Positions 1-8,062 of a stretch of 64,000 nt of DNA are shown here, piece after piece; within the stretch, counting starts at the first letter, position 1; every line of letters begins with the position of its first letter. The DNA lies in contig CAJJAM010000016.1 of NCBI GenBank assembly GCA_905182235.1, positions 1-64,000 on the forward strand, written 5' to 3'. The stretch comes from SAR86 cluster bacterium SAR86B (GTDB lineage Bacteria; Pseudomonadota; Gammaproteobacteria; Magnimaribacterales; Magnimaribacteraceae). Under the pieces are notes generated by a model that was given only the letters and a program-made list of their open reading frames with translations, was not told the DNA's origin and did not search any database. The position numbers were made by a program, and so were the translations under genes.

Positions 1-693
1 ATTCTATTCACTTCTTGCACAACAGAAAGACCATACCCTTGGTTGGAAGATCTAGATGCGAATAAAGGGTACTTAGATTCAGGCAAAGACCTAATGGCAG
101 TTAAGTTTGGACTTAACTCGTTAGAAATCAAAAAAAATACAGAAAGCCGTTTATTAATTGCTGTTCATGGAAGTAACAGTCCGGGCTATGAGTGGATCTA
201 CCCTCTTAAAACTTTAGACAATGAGGATACTTTAACCTTGTTTTTTAGATGGGATGATAATGGTTGTCCTGCTCCTTCTTTTAAAATTCTGAATGAACAG
301 ATTAATCAGATCCTCGACCTAAACAACAATGTAAATGGCATAACCATAATGGGTCACAGCTATGGTGCTCTTTTGGTGTCTATGTTTTCAGAGAGCTGGT
401 CAAATGATATACCGGTTGAAATACACTCTATTGCAGGTCCTTTGGCAGGCATTTCTAATTTAAATTCCCTTTGCGACTATCAACAACCTCGGTTTATTTC
501 AACCAACTTAAGATTTTATCAATGGAGAACTCTGCAACATTTGGATGGTGCATTTAAGGACTTAGACACCGATCCTCAAATAATCAATCTTCAAGACAGC
601 ATCGTGACCAGACTACCTGAGAATTATAGAGGAGAGCGACTAGGGCATAATTGGTCTATAAGTTGGGTAGCAGATGAATTAAATCAGAGATGA
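1..693 (+). CDS. alpha/beta-hydrolase-like lipoprotein, 5' end cut by window
   Basis: The frame is open from base 1, so the gene starts before the window; a TTG at 43 is only an internal codon. Translation from base 1 gives ILFTSC, which looks like the end of a lipoprotein signal peptide with the lipidated Cys at 16-18. The body holds a nucleophile elbow GHSYG (Ser codon 358-360) preceded by a hydrophobic strand, as in alpha/beta hydrolases, and a late His (GHNWS) that could complete the triad. Its stop overlaps the start of the next gene (ATGA), so the two are probably co-translated. The substrate is unknown. The fold call rests on the elbow motif only. Confidence 0.6.
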   Translation: MLFTSCTTERPYPWLEDLDANKGYLDSGKDLMAVKFGLNSLEIKKNTESRLLIAVHGSNSPGYEWIYPLKTLDNEDTLTLFFRWDDNGCPAPSFKILNEQINQILDLNNNVNGITIMGHSYGALLVSMFSESWSNDIPVEIHSIAGPLAGISNLNSLCDYQQPRFISTNLRFYQWRTLQHLDGAFKDLDTDPQIINLQDSIVTRLPENYRGERLGHNWSISWVADELNQR

Positions 694-1061
694 ATGCTGA
701 TCAAGCCAGGAATTACTTCCTATCTTGTCCGGAAGCCATAGAAGACTTTCCTTTTGGCAACGAAGTGCACGTTTTTAAAATCAGAAAAAAAATGTTTGGT
801 TTTTTAGCTTACAGAGAGGGTTTTGCTCGTGTAAATCTTAAATGTGACCCTGACGAAGCCATCATGCTGAGGAGAAGATTTGAATCCGTCATACCAGGCT
901 ACCATATGAATAAAACCCACTGGAATACTTTGGTCCTAGACGGAACAATACCAAATGATGAAATTGAAGTGATGATTGAGAACTCTTATGATTTGGTGGT
1001 TAATAAACTCAAGAAAGTTGACCGTCTGTCGTTGAAGATTAGGTACCAGAAAACCATTTAA
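690..1061 (+). CDS. MmcQ/YjbR family protein
   Basis: The 123-residue product matches the small MmcQ/YjbR family (CyaY-like fold). Visible family features are the N-terminal AxxxFLSCPEAIEDFPFG stretch, a KMFGFLAY strand, a VNLKCDPDEA turn and the late HMNKTHWNTL segment. The ATG overlaps the stop of the upstream hydrolase by 4 bases. Members are often called DNA-binding proteins, but the cellular role is not established. Length is normal for the family. Confidence 0.8.
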   Translation: MNADQARNYFLSCPEAIEDFPFGNEVHVFKIRKKMFGFLAYREGFARVNLKCDPDEAIMLRRRFESVIPGYHMNKTHWNTLVLDGTIPNDEIEVMIENSYDLVVNKLKKVDRLSLKIRYQKTI

Positions 1062-1070
1062 ATTTAGCTT

Positions 1071-1088
1071 AGTTGGTAGCAACCAACT
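1071..1088 (+). repeat. short perfect hairpin in a leader-like intergenic region
   Basis: AGTTGGT and ACCAACT form a perfect 7-bp stem with an AGCA loop. The 134-base gap 1062-1195 has further partners for the same 5' arm: GTAGCAA (1076-1082) with TTGCTAC (1127-1133), and TTGGTAG (1073-1079) with CTACCAA (1163-1169). TTAGCTT (1064-1070) can also pair with AAGCTAA (1146-1152). No T-run follows, so a simple terminator is unlikely. It may be a structured leader of the thioredoxin-like gene. Confidence 0.4.
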
Positions 1089-1195
1089 CTTAGTGTATAT
1101 TGAAGTTCAATCGTGATTTGATCCTATTGCTACGATTTAAAAGAAAAGCTAAAACGGCCTAACTACCAAGGATTTATTAAAAAATAGAGGTTGCT

Positions 1196-1696
1196 GTGAG
1201 CAAACTATATAAAATAATTACTTTTTTATTCATGCTTGGAATAAACTCAATAAATTCAATGGAAATAATAAAAATACCTGAAAATGAGATTCTAAAAAAC
1301 CCCCTCCCTCTTCCGTATGAAAGAATAGAGGTAGAACAACAATCATTGTTGGATTTTATGAATGCCAGCAAAAAAGGAAAGCAATCCATTATAATATTTG
1401 GGGCCAATTGGTGCCCCGATTGCAGAATACTCGAAGCAACTCTCCAGCTTCCAACGGTGAGTAAATATTTAAATAAAAATTTTGAAATCCTTCACGTGGA
1501 TCTAGGAAAGTACGATATCAATATGAATCTTCTTGAAGTACTGGGTATTCCTCGCCGAGAAGGTGTTCCAAGAATAGTGATCTTTGGAGAAAACGGGGTG
1601 GCTCTAAACCTAGATTCAACAGATACAATGAGAACGGCTAGAGACACCAAACAACAAGATATATTTAATTATTTCCAAAAATATAAACTAGAATAA
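1196..1696 (+). CDS. secreted thioredoxin-fold protein (CPDC active site)
   Basis: The 166-residue product starts at GTG with an AGAGG-type ribosome site just upstream. Residues 1-21 look like a signal peptide. The active site is NWCPDC, with redox Cys at 73 and 76, preceded by a hydrophobic beta strand (IIIFGA); a cis-Pro-like GVPRIVIFG follows later. This is a thioredoxin-like fold expected in the periplasm. CPDC differs from CGPC of thioredoxin and from CPHC of DsbA. The partner is unknown. It stands alone, after a 134-base gap that may form alternative RNA structures. Confidence 0.75.
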   Translation: MSKLYKIITFLFMLGINSINSMEIIKIPENEILKNPLPLPYERIEVEQQSLLDFMNASKKGKQSIIIFGANWCPDCRILEATLQLPTVSKYLNKNFEILHVDLGKYDINMNLLEVLGIPRREGVPRIVIFGENGVALNLDSTDTMRTARDTKQQDIFNYFQKYKLE

Positions 1697-1772
1697 AAAA
1701 ATTCTCTTCTCATAGCATAAAAGTAAAAAAGCCATTAATATTCAACCCCTTAATGCAACTGGATAATAACTT

Positions 1773-2945
1773 ATGGATATCGAACTAAGCTCAGAAGATC
1801 TCGCATTCACAAAAGAAGTCAGAGCCTTCTTTGAAGAAAATGAAATGGCGAAAGGCGAAGATTATTTTGTCTGGAGAAATAATTGGTTCGCAAAGGCTAA
1901 AGAGAAAGGCGGATGGGACGTACCTAAATGGCCAGCGAAATTTGGCGGGCCAGGTTGGACACCGACTCAACACTACATTTGGGAACAAGAAACTGCTAAG
2001 GCAAACATACCCTTTGATATTCCTTTTGGCCTAGGAATGTTGGCTCCTATTCTCATGGGTTACGGAAATGAAGAACAACAAGAAAGGTTTTTACCGGCCA
2101 TAAGAGAAAGGACTGTAAATTGGTGTCAAGGATACTCAGAATCTGGAGCGGGATCAGACCTAGCAAACTTAAAAACTAAAGCGGTTCTCTCTGAAGACGG
2201 TACTTACTACACGGTAAATGGATCAAAGATGTGGACCACACTTGCTCATGTTGCAGATTGGATATTTTGCCTAACAAGAACAGATGACAGTGGTATTAAG
2301 CAGAAAGGCATTACTTTTCTTCTCTTTCCCATGAAGCAAGAAGGAATAGAAGTTAAACCAATAATCACTCTAGGCGGGTCACACACAGTAAACACAGTTC
2401 ACTTTACTGATGTAAAAGTTCCTGTTGAAAACAGAATTGGTGAAGAAGGCAAAGGTTGGACGTATGCAAAAGGTCTACTTGAGCATGAAAGAACAGGATT
2501 GGCTGGTCTTTCCAAGTCTTTATTCGAACTTGAAAAATTGAAAGATCAAGCAAGAACAGTGACCAGAGGTAACGGCAACTTAATGGATGATTCAGGCTAT
2601 AAAGCAAAGATAGCAGAATTAGAAATAGATTTAATGGCTACTGAATATACTGAGTTACGCAGCCTTGCTAGCGCTGCAGCTGGGGGTAAGTTAGGGCCTG
2701 AATCTTCTATCTTAAAATTAAAAGGAACTGAAATTAAACAAAGAATACAAAAACTTACAGTTGAAGCTAGTGGTATTTATTCTCCTGCTTGGGGAGATAA
2801 AAATATTGGCTTACCTTTTGCCAAAGGTGGCACAGCAGGATATCTAAACAGTAGATATTTCACAATTTATGGCGGGGCCAGCGAAGTGCAAAAAGACGTG
2901 GTTGCAAAAAAAGTGCTTGGTCTTACTAAGGGGTCATCAAAATGA
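1773..2945 (+). CDS. acyl-CoA dehydrogenase, first of an overlapping pair
   Basis: The 390-residue product has the acyl-CoA dehydrogenase layout: an N-terminal helical domain, the FAD/substrate signature GYSESGAGSDLANLKTKA, a middle beta domain (WTTLAHVADWIFCLTRT) and a C-terminal helical domain ending in YGGASEVQKDVVAKKVLG. It should oxidise an acyl-CoA to the 2-enoyl-CoA, passing electrons to ETF. The stop overlaps the next acyl-CoA dehydrogenase by ATGA. Tandem unlike dehydrogenases of this size recall pimeloyl-CoA dehydrogenase large/small subunits and the mycobacterial heteromeric enzymes, so an alpha2beta2 complex is plausible. Chain-length specificity cannot be read. Confidence 0.9.
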   Translation: MDIELSSEDLAFTKEVRAFFEENEMAKGEDYFVWRNNWFAKAKEKGGWDVPKWPAKFGGPGWTPTQHYIWEQETAKANIPFDIPFGLGMLAPILMGYGNEEQQERFLPAIRERTVNWCQGYSESGAGSDLANLKTKAVLSEDGTYYTVNGSKMWTTLAHVADWIFCLTRTDDSGIKQKGITFLLFPMKQEGIEVKPIITLGGSHTVNTVHFTDVKVPVENRIGEEGKGWTYAKGLLEHERTGLAGLSKSLFELEKLKDQARTVTRGNGNLMDDSGYKAKIAELEIDLMATEYTELRSLASAAAGGKLGPESSILKLKGTEIKQRIQKLTVEASGIYSPAWGDKNIGLPFAKGGTAGYLNSRYFTIYGGASEVQKDVVAKKVLGLTKGSSK

Positions 2946-4069
2946 ACTTTGAATTATCAGAAGAACAAAAAATGATTCAACAAAGCGTTGAACGTTTTGT
3001 TCAAGATAACTATGACTTAAATACAAGAATATCTCTAAGTGCCAATGACTTTGGTTACAGCAGCGATTTTTGGAAATCTATGGCAGAACTTGGCTGGCTT
3101 GGATTGCCGTTTGATGAATCCGATGGAGGCTTTGGAGGAAATCAAATTGATGTATTGGTAATCATGGAACAGTTTGGTAAAGGTCTTGTACTGGAACCCT
3201 TCTTAGCAAGCGTAGTAATGGGTGGAGGCGCTCTAAAGAAAGGTGCTTCGGAGTCTTTAAAAAATGAAATACTCCCAGGCTTAATCGAAGGCACTAAACA
3301 ATTATCATTTGCTTATGCAGAACAACAAAGTCGCTTTGATTTAGAAGACGTGATTACTTCTGCAAGAAAAGAAGGGGATGGCTTTATATTAAATGGACAG
3401 AAGTCCATGGTGCAAAATGCAGAAACGGCTGATCATATAATTGTTGCAGCTCGAACCAGCGGCGGTCAAATAGACGAAGATGGAATTACCTTATTTTTAA
3501 TAGACACCAATTCAGAAGGGTTATCTATGGATAATTTTCCCACGGTTGATGGCCTTAGAGCTTCTGAAATAATATTAGAAAATGTATCGGTTAGTGAAGA
3601 CAGAGTAATAGGCAATATTGATGAAGGGTTTGAGATATTACAATCCGTAGCTAATGACGCGATACTTGCACTTAGCGCTGAAGCGGTTGGAGCCATGGAA
3701 GTGCTCTATAAAGACACCGTTGAGTACACTCAGCAAAGAGAGCAATTTGATCATCCTATGTCAGAATTTCAAGTTCTACAGCATCGAATGGTTGATATGT
3801 TTATGGAATATGAGCAATGTAAATCCATGCTTTACAGAGCCACAATGGAAAGTGTTCAAGACCCAAAGGCTGCTCAAAGAACCATACATGGCTTAAAGCA
3901 TCTGATTGGTAAATCTGGTCTTTTTGTTGGTGAAAATGCCGTTCAACTTCACGGAGGAATGGGCGTGACTGAAGAGCTGAGAGTGGGCCACTTCTTTAAA
4001 CGACTTCTGGTTATTGACTCAATGTTTGGGAATGCAGATCATCACCTGCAGAAGTTTACAACTTATTAA
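2942..4069 (+). CDS. acyl-CoA dehydrogenase, second of an overlapping pair
   Basis: The 375-residue product has the ACAD fold: N-terminal LSEEQKMIQQSVERF, the GWLGLPFDESDGGFGG loop, and a C-terminal domain with QLHGGMGVTEELRVGHFFKR. The usual FAD signature is weak here (SFAYAEQQSRFDLEDV), typical of the less conserved partner in two-subunit acyl-CoA dehydrogenases. It is translationally coupled to the upstream gene (ATGA). Its 3' end overlaps by 4 bases the 3' end of the convergent SDR gene, leaving no room for a separate terminator. Confidence 0.88.
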   Translation: MNFELSEEQKMIQQSVERFVQDNYDLNTRISLSANDFGYSSDFWKSMAELGWLGLPFDESDGGFGGNQIDVLVIMEQFGKGLVLEPFLASVVMGGGALKKGASESLKNEILPGLIEGTKQLSFAYAEQQSRFDLEDVITSARKEGDGFILNGQKSMVQNAETADHIIVAARTSGGQIDEDGITLFLIDTNSEGLSMDNFPTVDGLRASEIILENVSVSEDRVIGNIDEGFEILQSVANDAILALSAEAVGAMEVLYKDTVEYTQQREQFDHPMSEFQVLQHRMVDMFMEYEQCKSMLYRATMESVQDPKAAQRTIHGLKHLIGKSGLFVGENAVQLHGGMGVTEELRVGHFFKRLLVIDSMFGNADHHLQKFTTY

Positions 4070-5154
4070 ACAAGACCCAGTTGTATTTGAGAATTACCAG
4101 TAGCCAATAGGGTTTCTTCAATAGAATAGGTTTCTAAACCTAATTCACTTTGAGCCAGAGAACAATAAGATCTCGGTGAATCGTAAGTTGTATTTGTTGG
4201 CTTACCATCTGCCATTTGCTCTCCGCCCACGACGTCTATATCAGGAAATAATTCTTTAAGTTTTGCTTGAAGCTCCCAAGTAAACATTTCTCCAGACCTG
4301 TCACTGGCCGATAAAATATACCTAGAGCCGTTCTTAGCATTCAAGCTTTCAGCTGCCAATCGATGAGCTCTTGCCGCATCTCTCACATCAACCATGTTCC
4401 ACAACATAGTGCTTGGTCTAATTTGTTTATCGTCCCAGAAACCAAAATCTTTTCCTTTCAACAATTGCAGTATGAAAAATTGCCAACTGAAAAACTGATT
4501 ATGATTCTTTGACATCAGAGGGCCAACAACATGCAAAGGATTTATTGAAACCGCTTCAAACTTTCCATCTTCTTCAGCTGCCTTGTATATCATCTTTTCG
4601 GTATTGGCTTTTGCCATTGCATAGGCTATGTCCCTGTTCTTGGAGATATTATCTTCAGTCCATGCACCTTTATAGCCATCGACATTATCGCCGCACCAAT
4701 CTTTCTCACTGAAAACATAACCTTCAGGCCTCGGATGTCCGATAGCAGCAAAAGAGCTGGTAAAAACAAAGCGCTTAACCGAATTGGATTGCTTAATGGA
4801 ATTTAGGACATGTTCATTTTCCGTGAAACAACCATCGTATACCTCTTGTGGAGTCTCGCGATTAAAGCCAACCGTAGCTCCGGCGTGAATGACGGCCGAA
4901 CAACCAGAAAATGCCTTGTCATAACTCCCCTTCTTGAATAAGTCTCCTTCATACAACTCAACAGCACCACTCAATCCCCTCTTATTCATCTCATAAAGGT
5001 GGTCCGTCTTAATGGCACTACTTGCATCCCTCACGCATGCATTAACCGCATAACCCTGCTCAACTAAATCTTCTACAATTCTTGAGCCAATGTATCCACT
5101 AGCTCCTGTTACAGCGACAGGACCATCTTCTATTTTTATTTTTGTCTTACTCAT
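4066..5154 (-). CDS. NAD(P)-dependent extended SDR (epimerase/reductase family)
   Basis: The 362-residue product has the extended-SDR Rossmann motif TGASGYIG (Gly 17, 20, 23) and the catalytic set Ser133/134 (FTSSFAAIG) with Y178-x3-K182 (YAMAK). The sequence style resembles the dihydroflavonol-4-reductase/3-beta-hydroxysteroid dehydrogenase group, so the likely reaction is reduction or oxidation of a carbonyl/hydroxyl pair on an unknown substrate. It lies 16 bases downstream of the Coq4-like gene on the same strand, suggesting co-transcription. Confidence 0.82.
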   Translation of the reverse strand: MSKTKIKIEDGPVAVTGASGYIGSRIVEDLVEQGYAVNACVRDASSAIKTDHLYEMNKRGLSGAVELYEGDLFKKGSYDKAFSGCSAVIHAGATVGFNRETPQEVYDGCFTENEHVLNSIKQSNSVKRFVFTSSFAAIGHPRPEGYVFSEKDWCGDNVDGYKGAWTEDNISKNRDIAYAMAKANTEKMIYKAAEEDGKFEAVSINPLHVVGPLMSKNHNQFFSWQFFILQLLKGKDFGFWDDKQIRPSTMLWNMVDVRDAARAHRLAAESLNAKNGSRYILSASDRSGEMFTWELQAKLKELFPDIDVVGGEQMADGKPTNTTYDSPRSYCSLAQSELGLETYSIEETLLATGNSQIQLGLV

Positions 5155-5170
5155 AAAATACCCATATTTT

Positions 5171-5692
5171 TTATTCTAAAATTGAACCTGACCAGTGAAT
5201 TTTCTTAACGTCTCTTTCTTCAGGTGTAAGAATTTTAATTCCATATTCTTCTCTAAGCGAAGTGACACTGATTTCCATCAGCTCATTTAGGCAAACAAAA
5301 GGCCATTTTTTTTTCTTGGACCTAAGATTACGTAAAACCTGAAAAAAAGGAATAATTGACCTAATTGTTAACATTACCATATTTATTAAACCCACTTCCT
5401 TCAATATATCTTTAGTAAAGTCTGATACTTCTTCTCTGCCGTTGTAAGCCATAATTTCTTTCCAAGTATAAGTCGCTCCGAATAAGACCCAGAAATTTAA
5501 CATCTGTTCCTCTTCAAGAGAAGTATCAAGCCCATAGATAACATGGGTTGCATCGTGACTTAAAATTGTTAGAGAGCCCTCTTGATCGTCTAGAACTTTT
5601 TTTCCATTTTTCATTAGGTATGCTCTGTAGTGCTCTACACCTTCTTTCAATGTAAGAGAACATTCTTGGTTTTGAAAATCGAGCATCTGCAT
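5171..5692 (-). CDS. Coq4-like protein (HDxxH-x11-E metal motif)
   Basis: The 173-residue product carries H46-D47-x2-H50 followed by exactly 11 residues and E62, the metal-binding signature of the Coq4 ubiquinone-biosynthesis family (HDxxH-x11-E). The flanks (SLTILSHDATHVIYGL, NFWVLFGATYTW) and a C-terminal SLREEYGIKILTPEE also fit. Coq4 acts in late ubiquinone synthesis in eukaryotes, and homologues occur in bacteria. The rest of the protein is too divergent for certainty. It precedes the SDR gene by 16 bases and is not with coq7 (31.9 kb). Confidence 0.6.
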   Translation of the reverse strand: MQMLDFQNQECSLTLKEGVEHYRAYLMKNGKKVLDDQEGSLTILSHDATHVIYGLDTSLEEEQMLNFWVLFGATYTWKEIMAYNGREEVSDFTKDILKEVGLINMVMLTIRSIIPFFQVLRNLRSKKKKWPFVCLNELMEISVTSLREEYGIKILTPEERDVKKIHWSGSILE

Positions 5693-5768
5693 AAAAGTGT
5701 TTTTTGTATATTATTATAATTAAGAGCTATAGTGAAATTATCACAGGTATAACTAATGTGGAAAGAAT

Positions 5769-8021
5769 ATGACAAAAAATAAACTCTTTATTCCTGGCTT
5801 GAGTTTACTGCTCACACTGCTTTTATTTGTGTTTCAATTTTATTCTCTGCAGTCACCAGAAGCTAAGCCAACATCTTCACCAGAAGATGAATTCTCTGGA
5901 GTCAGAGCTTACCAAATATTAGAAACTCTACTATCTGAAAATAAACCCCATCCTGTTGGCTCTAAACTTAACAAAGAAGTAAAAAAGAGGATCATTGTTG
6001 AGCTTAATAAGCTTGGGGTCTCTTTTGAAGAACAGCGAACATGGGCTTGTGGATCAAGATTCAATAATTGCGCCCCTGTTGAAAATATCATAGCCACCAT
6101 CCCGGGTTCAAACAAAGACTCTGTCATTGCTCTCATGGCTCACTATGATTCCGTAGAAATGGCACCCGGAGCCGGAGATGACGGTGCTGCAGTAGCAGCC
6201 ATCCTAGAAACCACCAGAGCACTTGTCCTGGATGCTCCTTTCAAGAACTCTGTAATGCTCATTTTTACAGACGGAGAAGAAGCAGGTTTACTCGGTGCTG
6301 AAGCATTTTTCAAGCAACACCCTTTAGCTAAAACAATTGATCTATTATTAAATTTTGAAGGCAGCGGCACCAAAGGCGGCAGCATGATATTAAGAACAAC
6401 CGAAGCCAATGAATTGTTGATTAAAGCCTATTCCGAATCATCAAAAAGTCCTTACGGGTTTTCTTTTGTTAAAGAGATATTTAAGAGAATGCCCAATGAC
6501 ACAGACTTTAGCGTTGTAATGCGAGCAGGCGTTGATGGCATGGATTTTGCTTTTGCAGGTGAGAGGAATCACTACCACTCGCCCAATGACAACTTAGAAA
6601 ATATAGACCTTGGAACCATCCAACACCACGGCGAAAATATGTTGCCGTTAACCAGAACGCTGGCTGACATGGACATTGATGAACTGGGGAGTAACGTTGT
6701 CTACGGGGGTTCAATCTATGGAATGTGGAGCCATTGGGCTTCTTCAAATAGCTATTTCCTAATTCTTTTAAGTATCCTTTTAATTAGCCTGGGTGTTTTT
6801 AAACTAAAGCCTTCAATCAAAGGGGCTTCTCTTGGCTTCTTTTTTTCTCCTGTAATACTTGTAAGCACTGTCTTGTTTGGTTTTTTTGGGTTTAAGCTTG
6901 TTGATCTAATATCAGGAACCGTTATTAGCTGGCCAGGCATAGATCTTCCGTATAGATTGCTTTTGCTGTCTTCTACTTCACTGGGAGCCTTGATCGTTAT
7001 CAATTTAATAAACCGTCTTGTTAATCAAAATGATCAGATTATTGGAGTTTGGATTTTCTGGTGGGCCTTATCATTCGTATGTTTAGTTCTCTTACCTGAT
7101 GCTGCGAATCTGTTAATCATTCCTACCTTAATGGCAGGAATTTTCTTAAGTATTGCTGCATTCGTAAGAACAGATTTGAAACCTTTTGTCTTCCTTGGTA
7201 CGTTAGTATTTGCCGTTCCTTCAACCCTAGGCCTAATTTATAGCCTAGAACAAAGCCAAGGCTATAGACTTATTGTTGCCGTGCTTCCCCTCATTGGTTT
7301 ATACGCAATTGCCTTAAGCCCCCTTTTGCATGGTGTAAATCTAAAAAAAGGAATGATTGTTTCTCTTACTGGAATAATAATTTCGCTATCAATAGTTGCT
7401 TACAAGCCTCTCTATACGGAATGGCGTCCTCAACACGTCAATATTAATTATATTGAAAATTTAGACTCAGGCACAGCCACCTACAACCTTCAGAGTCAAA
7501 ACCCCATTAGTGAGAACTTAAAGTCATCAATGGATTTTCAAGGGAACAGAAAAGCCTTATTGCCTTACACCAACAGGACTTCGAATAATTGGGCAGAAAC
7601 GATACCAACCAATTGGCAACAGCCTGATTTTAAAATATTAAATGAATCCATTGAAAACAATCAACGAGAAATAGAAATTGAAATAAGGAGTTTGCGTGCC
7701 GCGGATAAATTGCTTCTCGCAGTCCCTGCTAATTCTCAACTAAGAAAATTTAAATTGAATGAGATTGAGTATGAAGCGGTACTTAGCAGATATTTTTCAG
7801 ATGATTTCTTTGCCATTAGATTGGTGGGAATCTATGAAAAGCCTATAGTCTTAACATTAACTTTTGACTCAACCGCTCTAATAACGGGGGCATATTTAGC
7901 TGACATTAGCACTGAATTACCGGCCAACGCTGAGAAGATACTTAAAAACAGAACTAAATTGAGCGTTCCATCAGGGCATGGCGGAGACACTGCAACCTTG
8001 TTCAGAAGCATATCTTTTTAA
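5769..8021 (+). CDS. M28-family metallopeptidase with multi-pass membrane domain
   Basis: The 750-residue product starts with a signal anchor (residues 5-25), then an M28 peptidase domain (about 45-310) with all expected zinc-site residues: H125 and D127 (AHYDSV), D137 (GAGDDGAA), E170/E171 (TDGEEAG), E197 (NFEG) and H270 (NHYHSPND). From about 325 to 560 there are roughly eight hydrophobic segments, followed by a soluble tail (570-750). This layout resembles ER metallopeptidase 1/Fxna-type M28 proteins. The catalytic domain should face the periplasm and release N-terminal residues from peptides. Distinct from simple secreted aminopeptidases. Confidence 0.88.
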   Translation: MTKNKLFIPGLSLLLTLLLFVFQFYSLQSPEAKPTSSPEDEFSGVRAYQILETLLSENKPHPVGSKLNKEVKKRIIVELNKLGVSFEEQRTWACGSRFNNCAPVENIIATIPGSNKDSVIALMAHYDSVEMAPGAGDDGAAVAAILETTRALVLDAPFKNSVMLIFTDGEEAGLLGAEAFFKQHPLAKTIDLLLNFEGSGTKGGSMILRTTEANELLIKAYSESSKSPYGFSFVKEIFKRMPNDTDFSVVMRAGVDGMDFAFAGERNHYHSPNDNLENIDLGTIQHHGENMLPLTRTLADMDIDELGSNVVYGGSIYGMWSHWASSNSYFLILLSILLISLGVFKLKPSIKGASLGFFFSPVILVSTVLFGFFGFKLVDLISGTVISWPGIDLPYRLLLLSSTSLGALIVINLINRLVNQNDQIIGVWIFWWALSFVCLVLLPDAANLLIIPTLMAGIFLSIAAFVRTDLKPFVFLGTLVFAVPSTLGLIYSLEQSQGYRLIVAVLPLIGLYAIALSPLLHGVNLKKGMIVSLTGIIISLSIVAYKPLYTEWRPQHVNINYIENLDSGTATYNLQSQNPISENLKSSMDFQGNRKALLPYTNRTSNNWAETIPTNWQQPDFKILNESIENNQREIEIEIRSLRAADKLLLAVPANSQLRKFKLNEIEYEAVLSRYFSDDFFAIRLVGIYEKPIVLTLTFDSTALITGAYLADISTELPANAEKILKNRTKLSVPSGHGGDTATLFRSISF

Positions 8022-8062
8022 TCTTCTTTTAAATCAGTATAGTAAGAAAAAGGAAATTTATT

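Noticed and set aside
1064-1090. tRNA-like D-arm text (AGCTTAGTTGGTAGC) upstream of the thioredoxin-like gene
   Set aside because: No acceptor stem, anticodon arm or T arm follows in the right places; treated as leader structure only.
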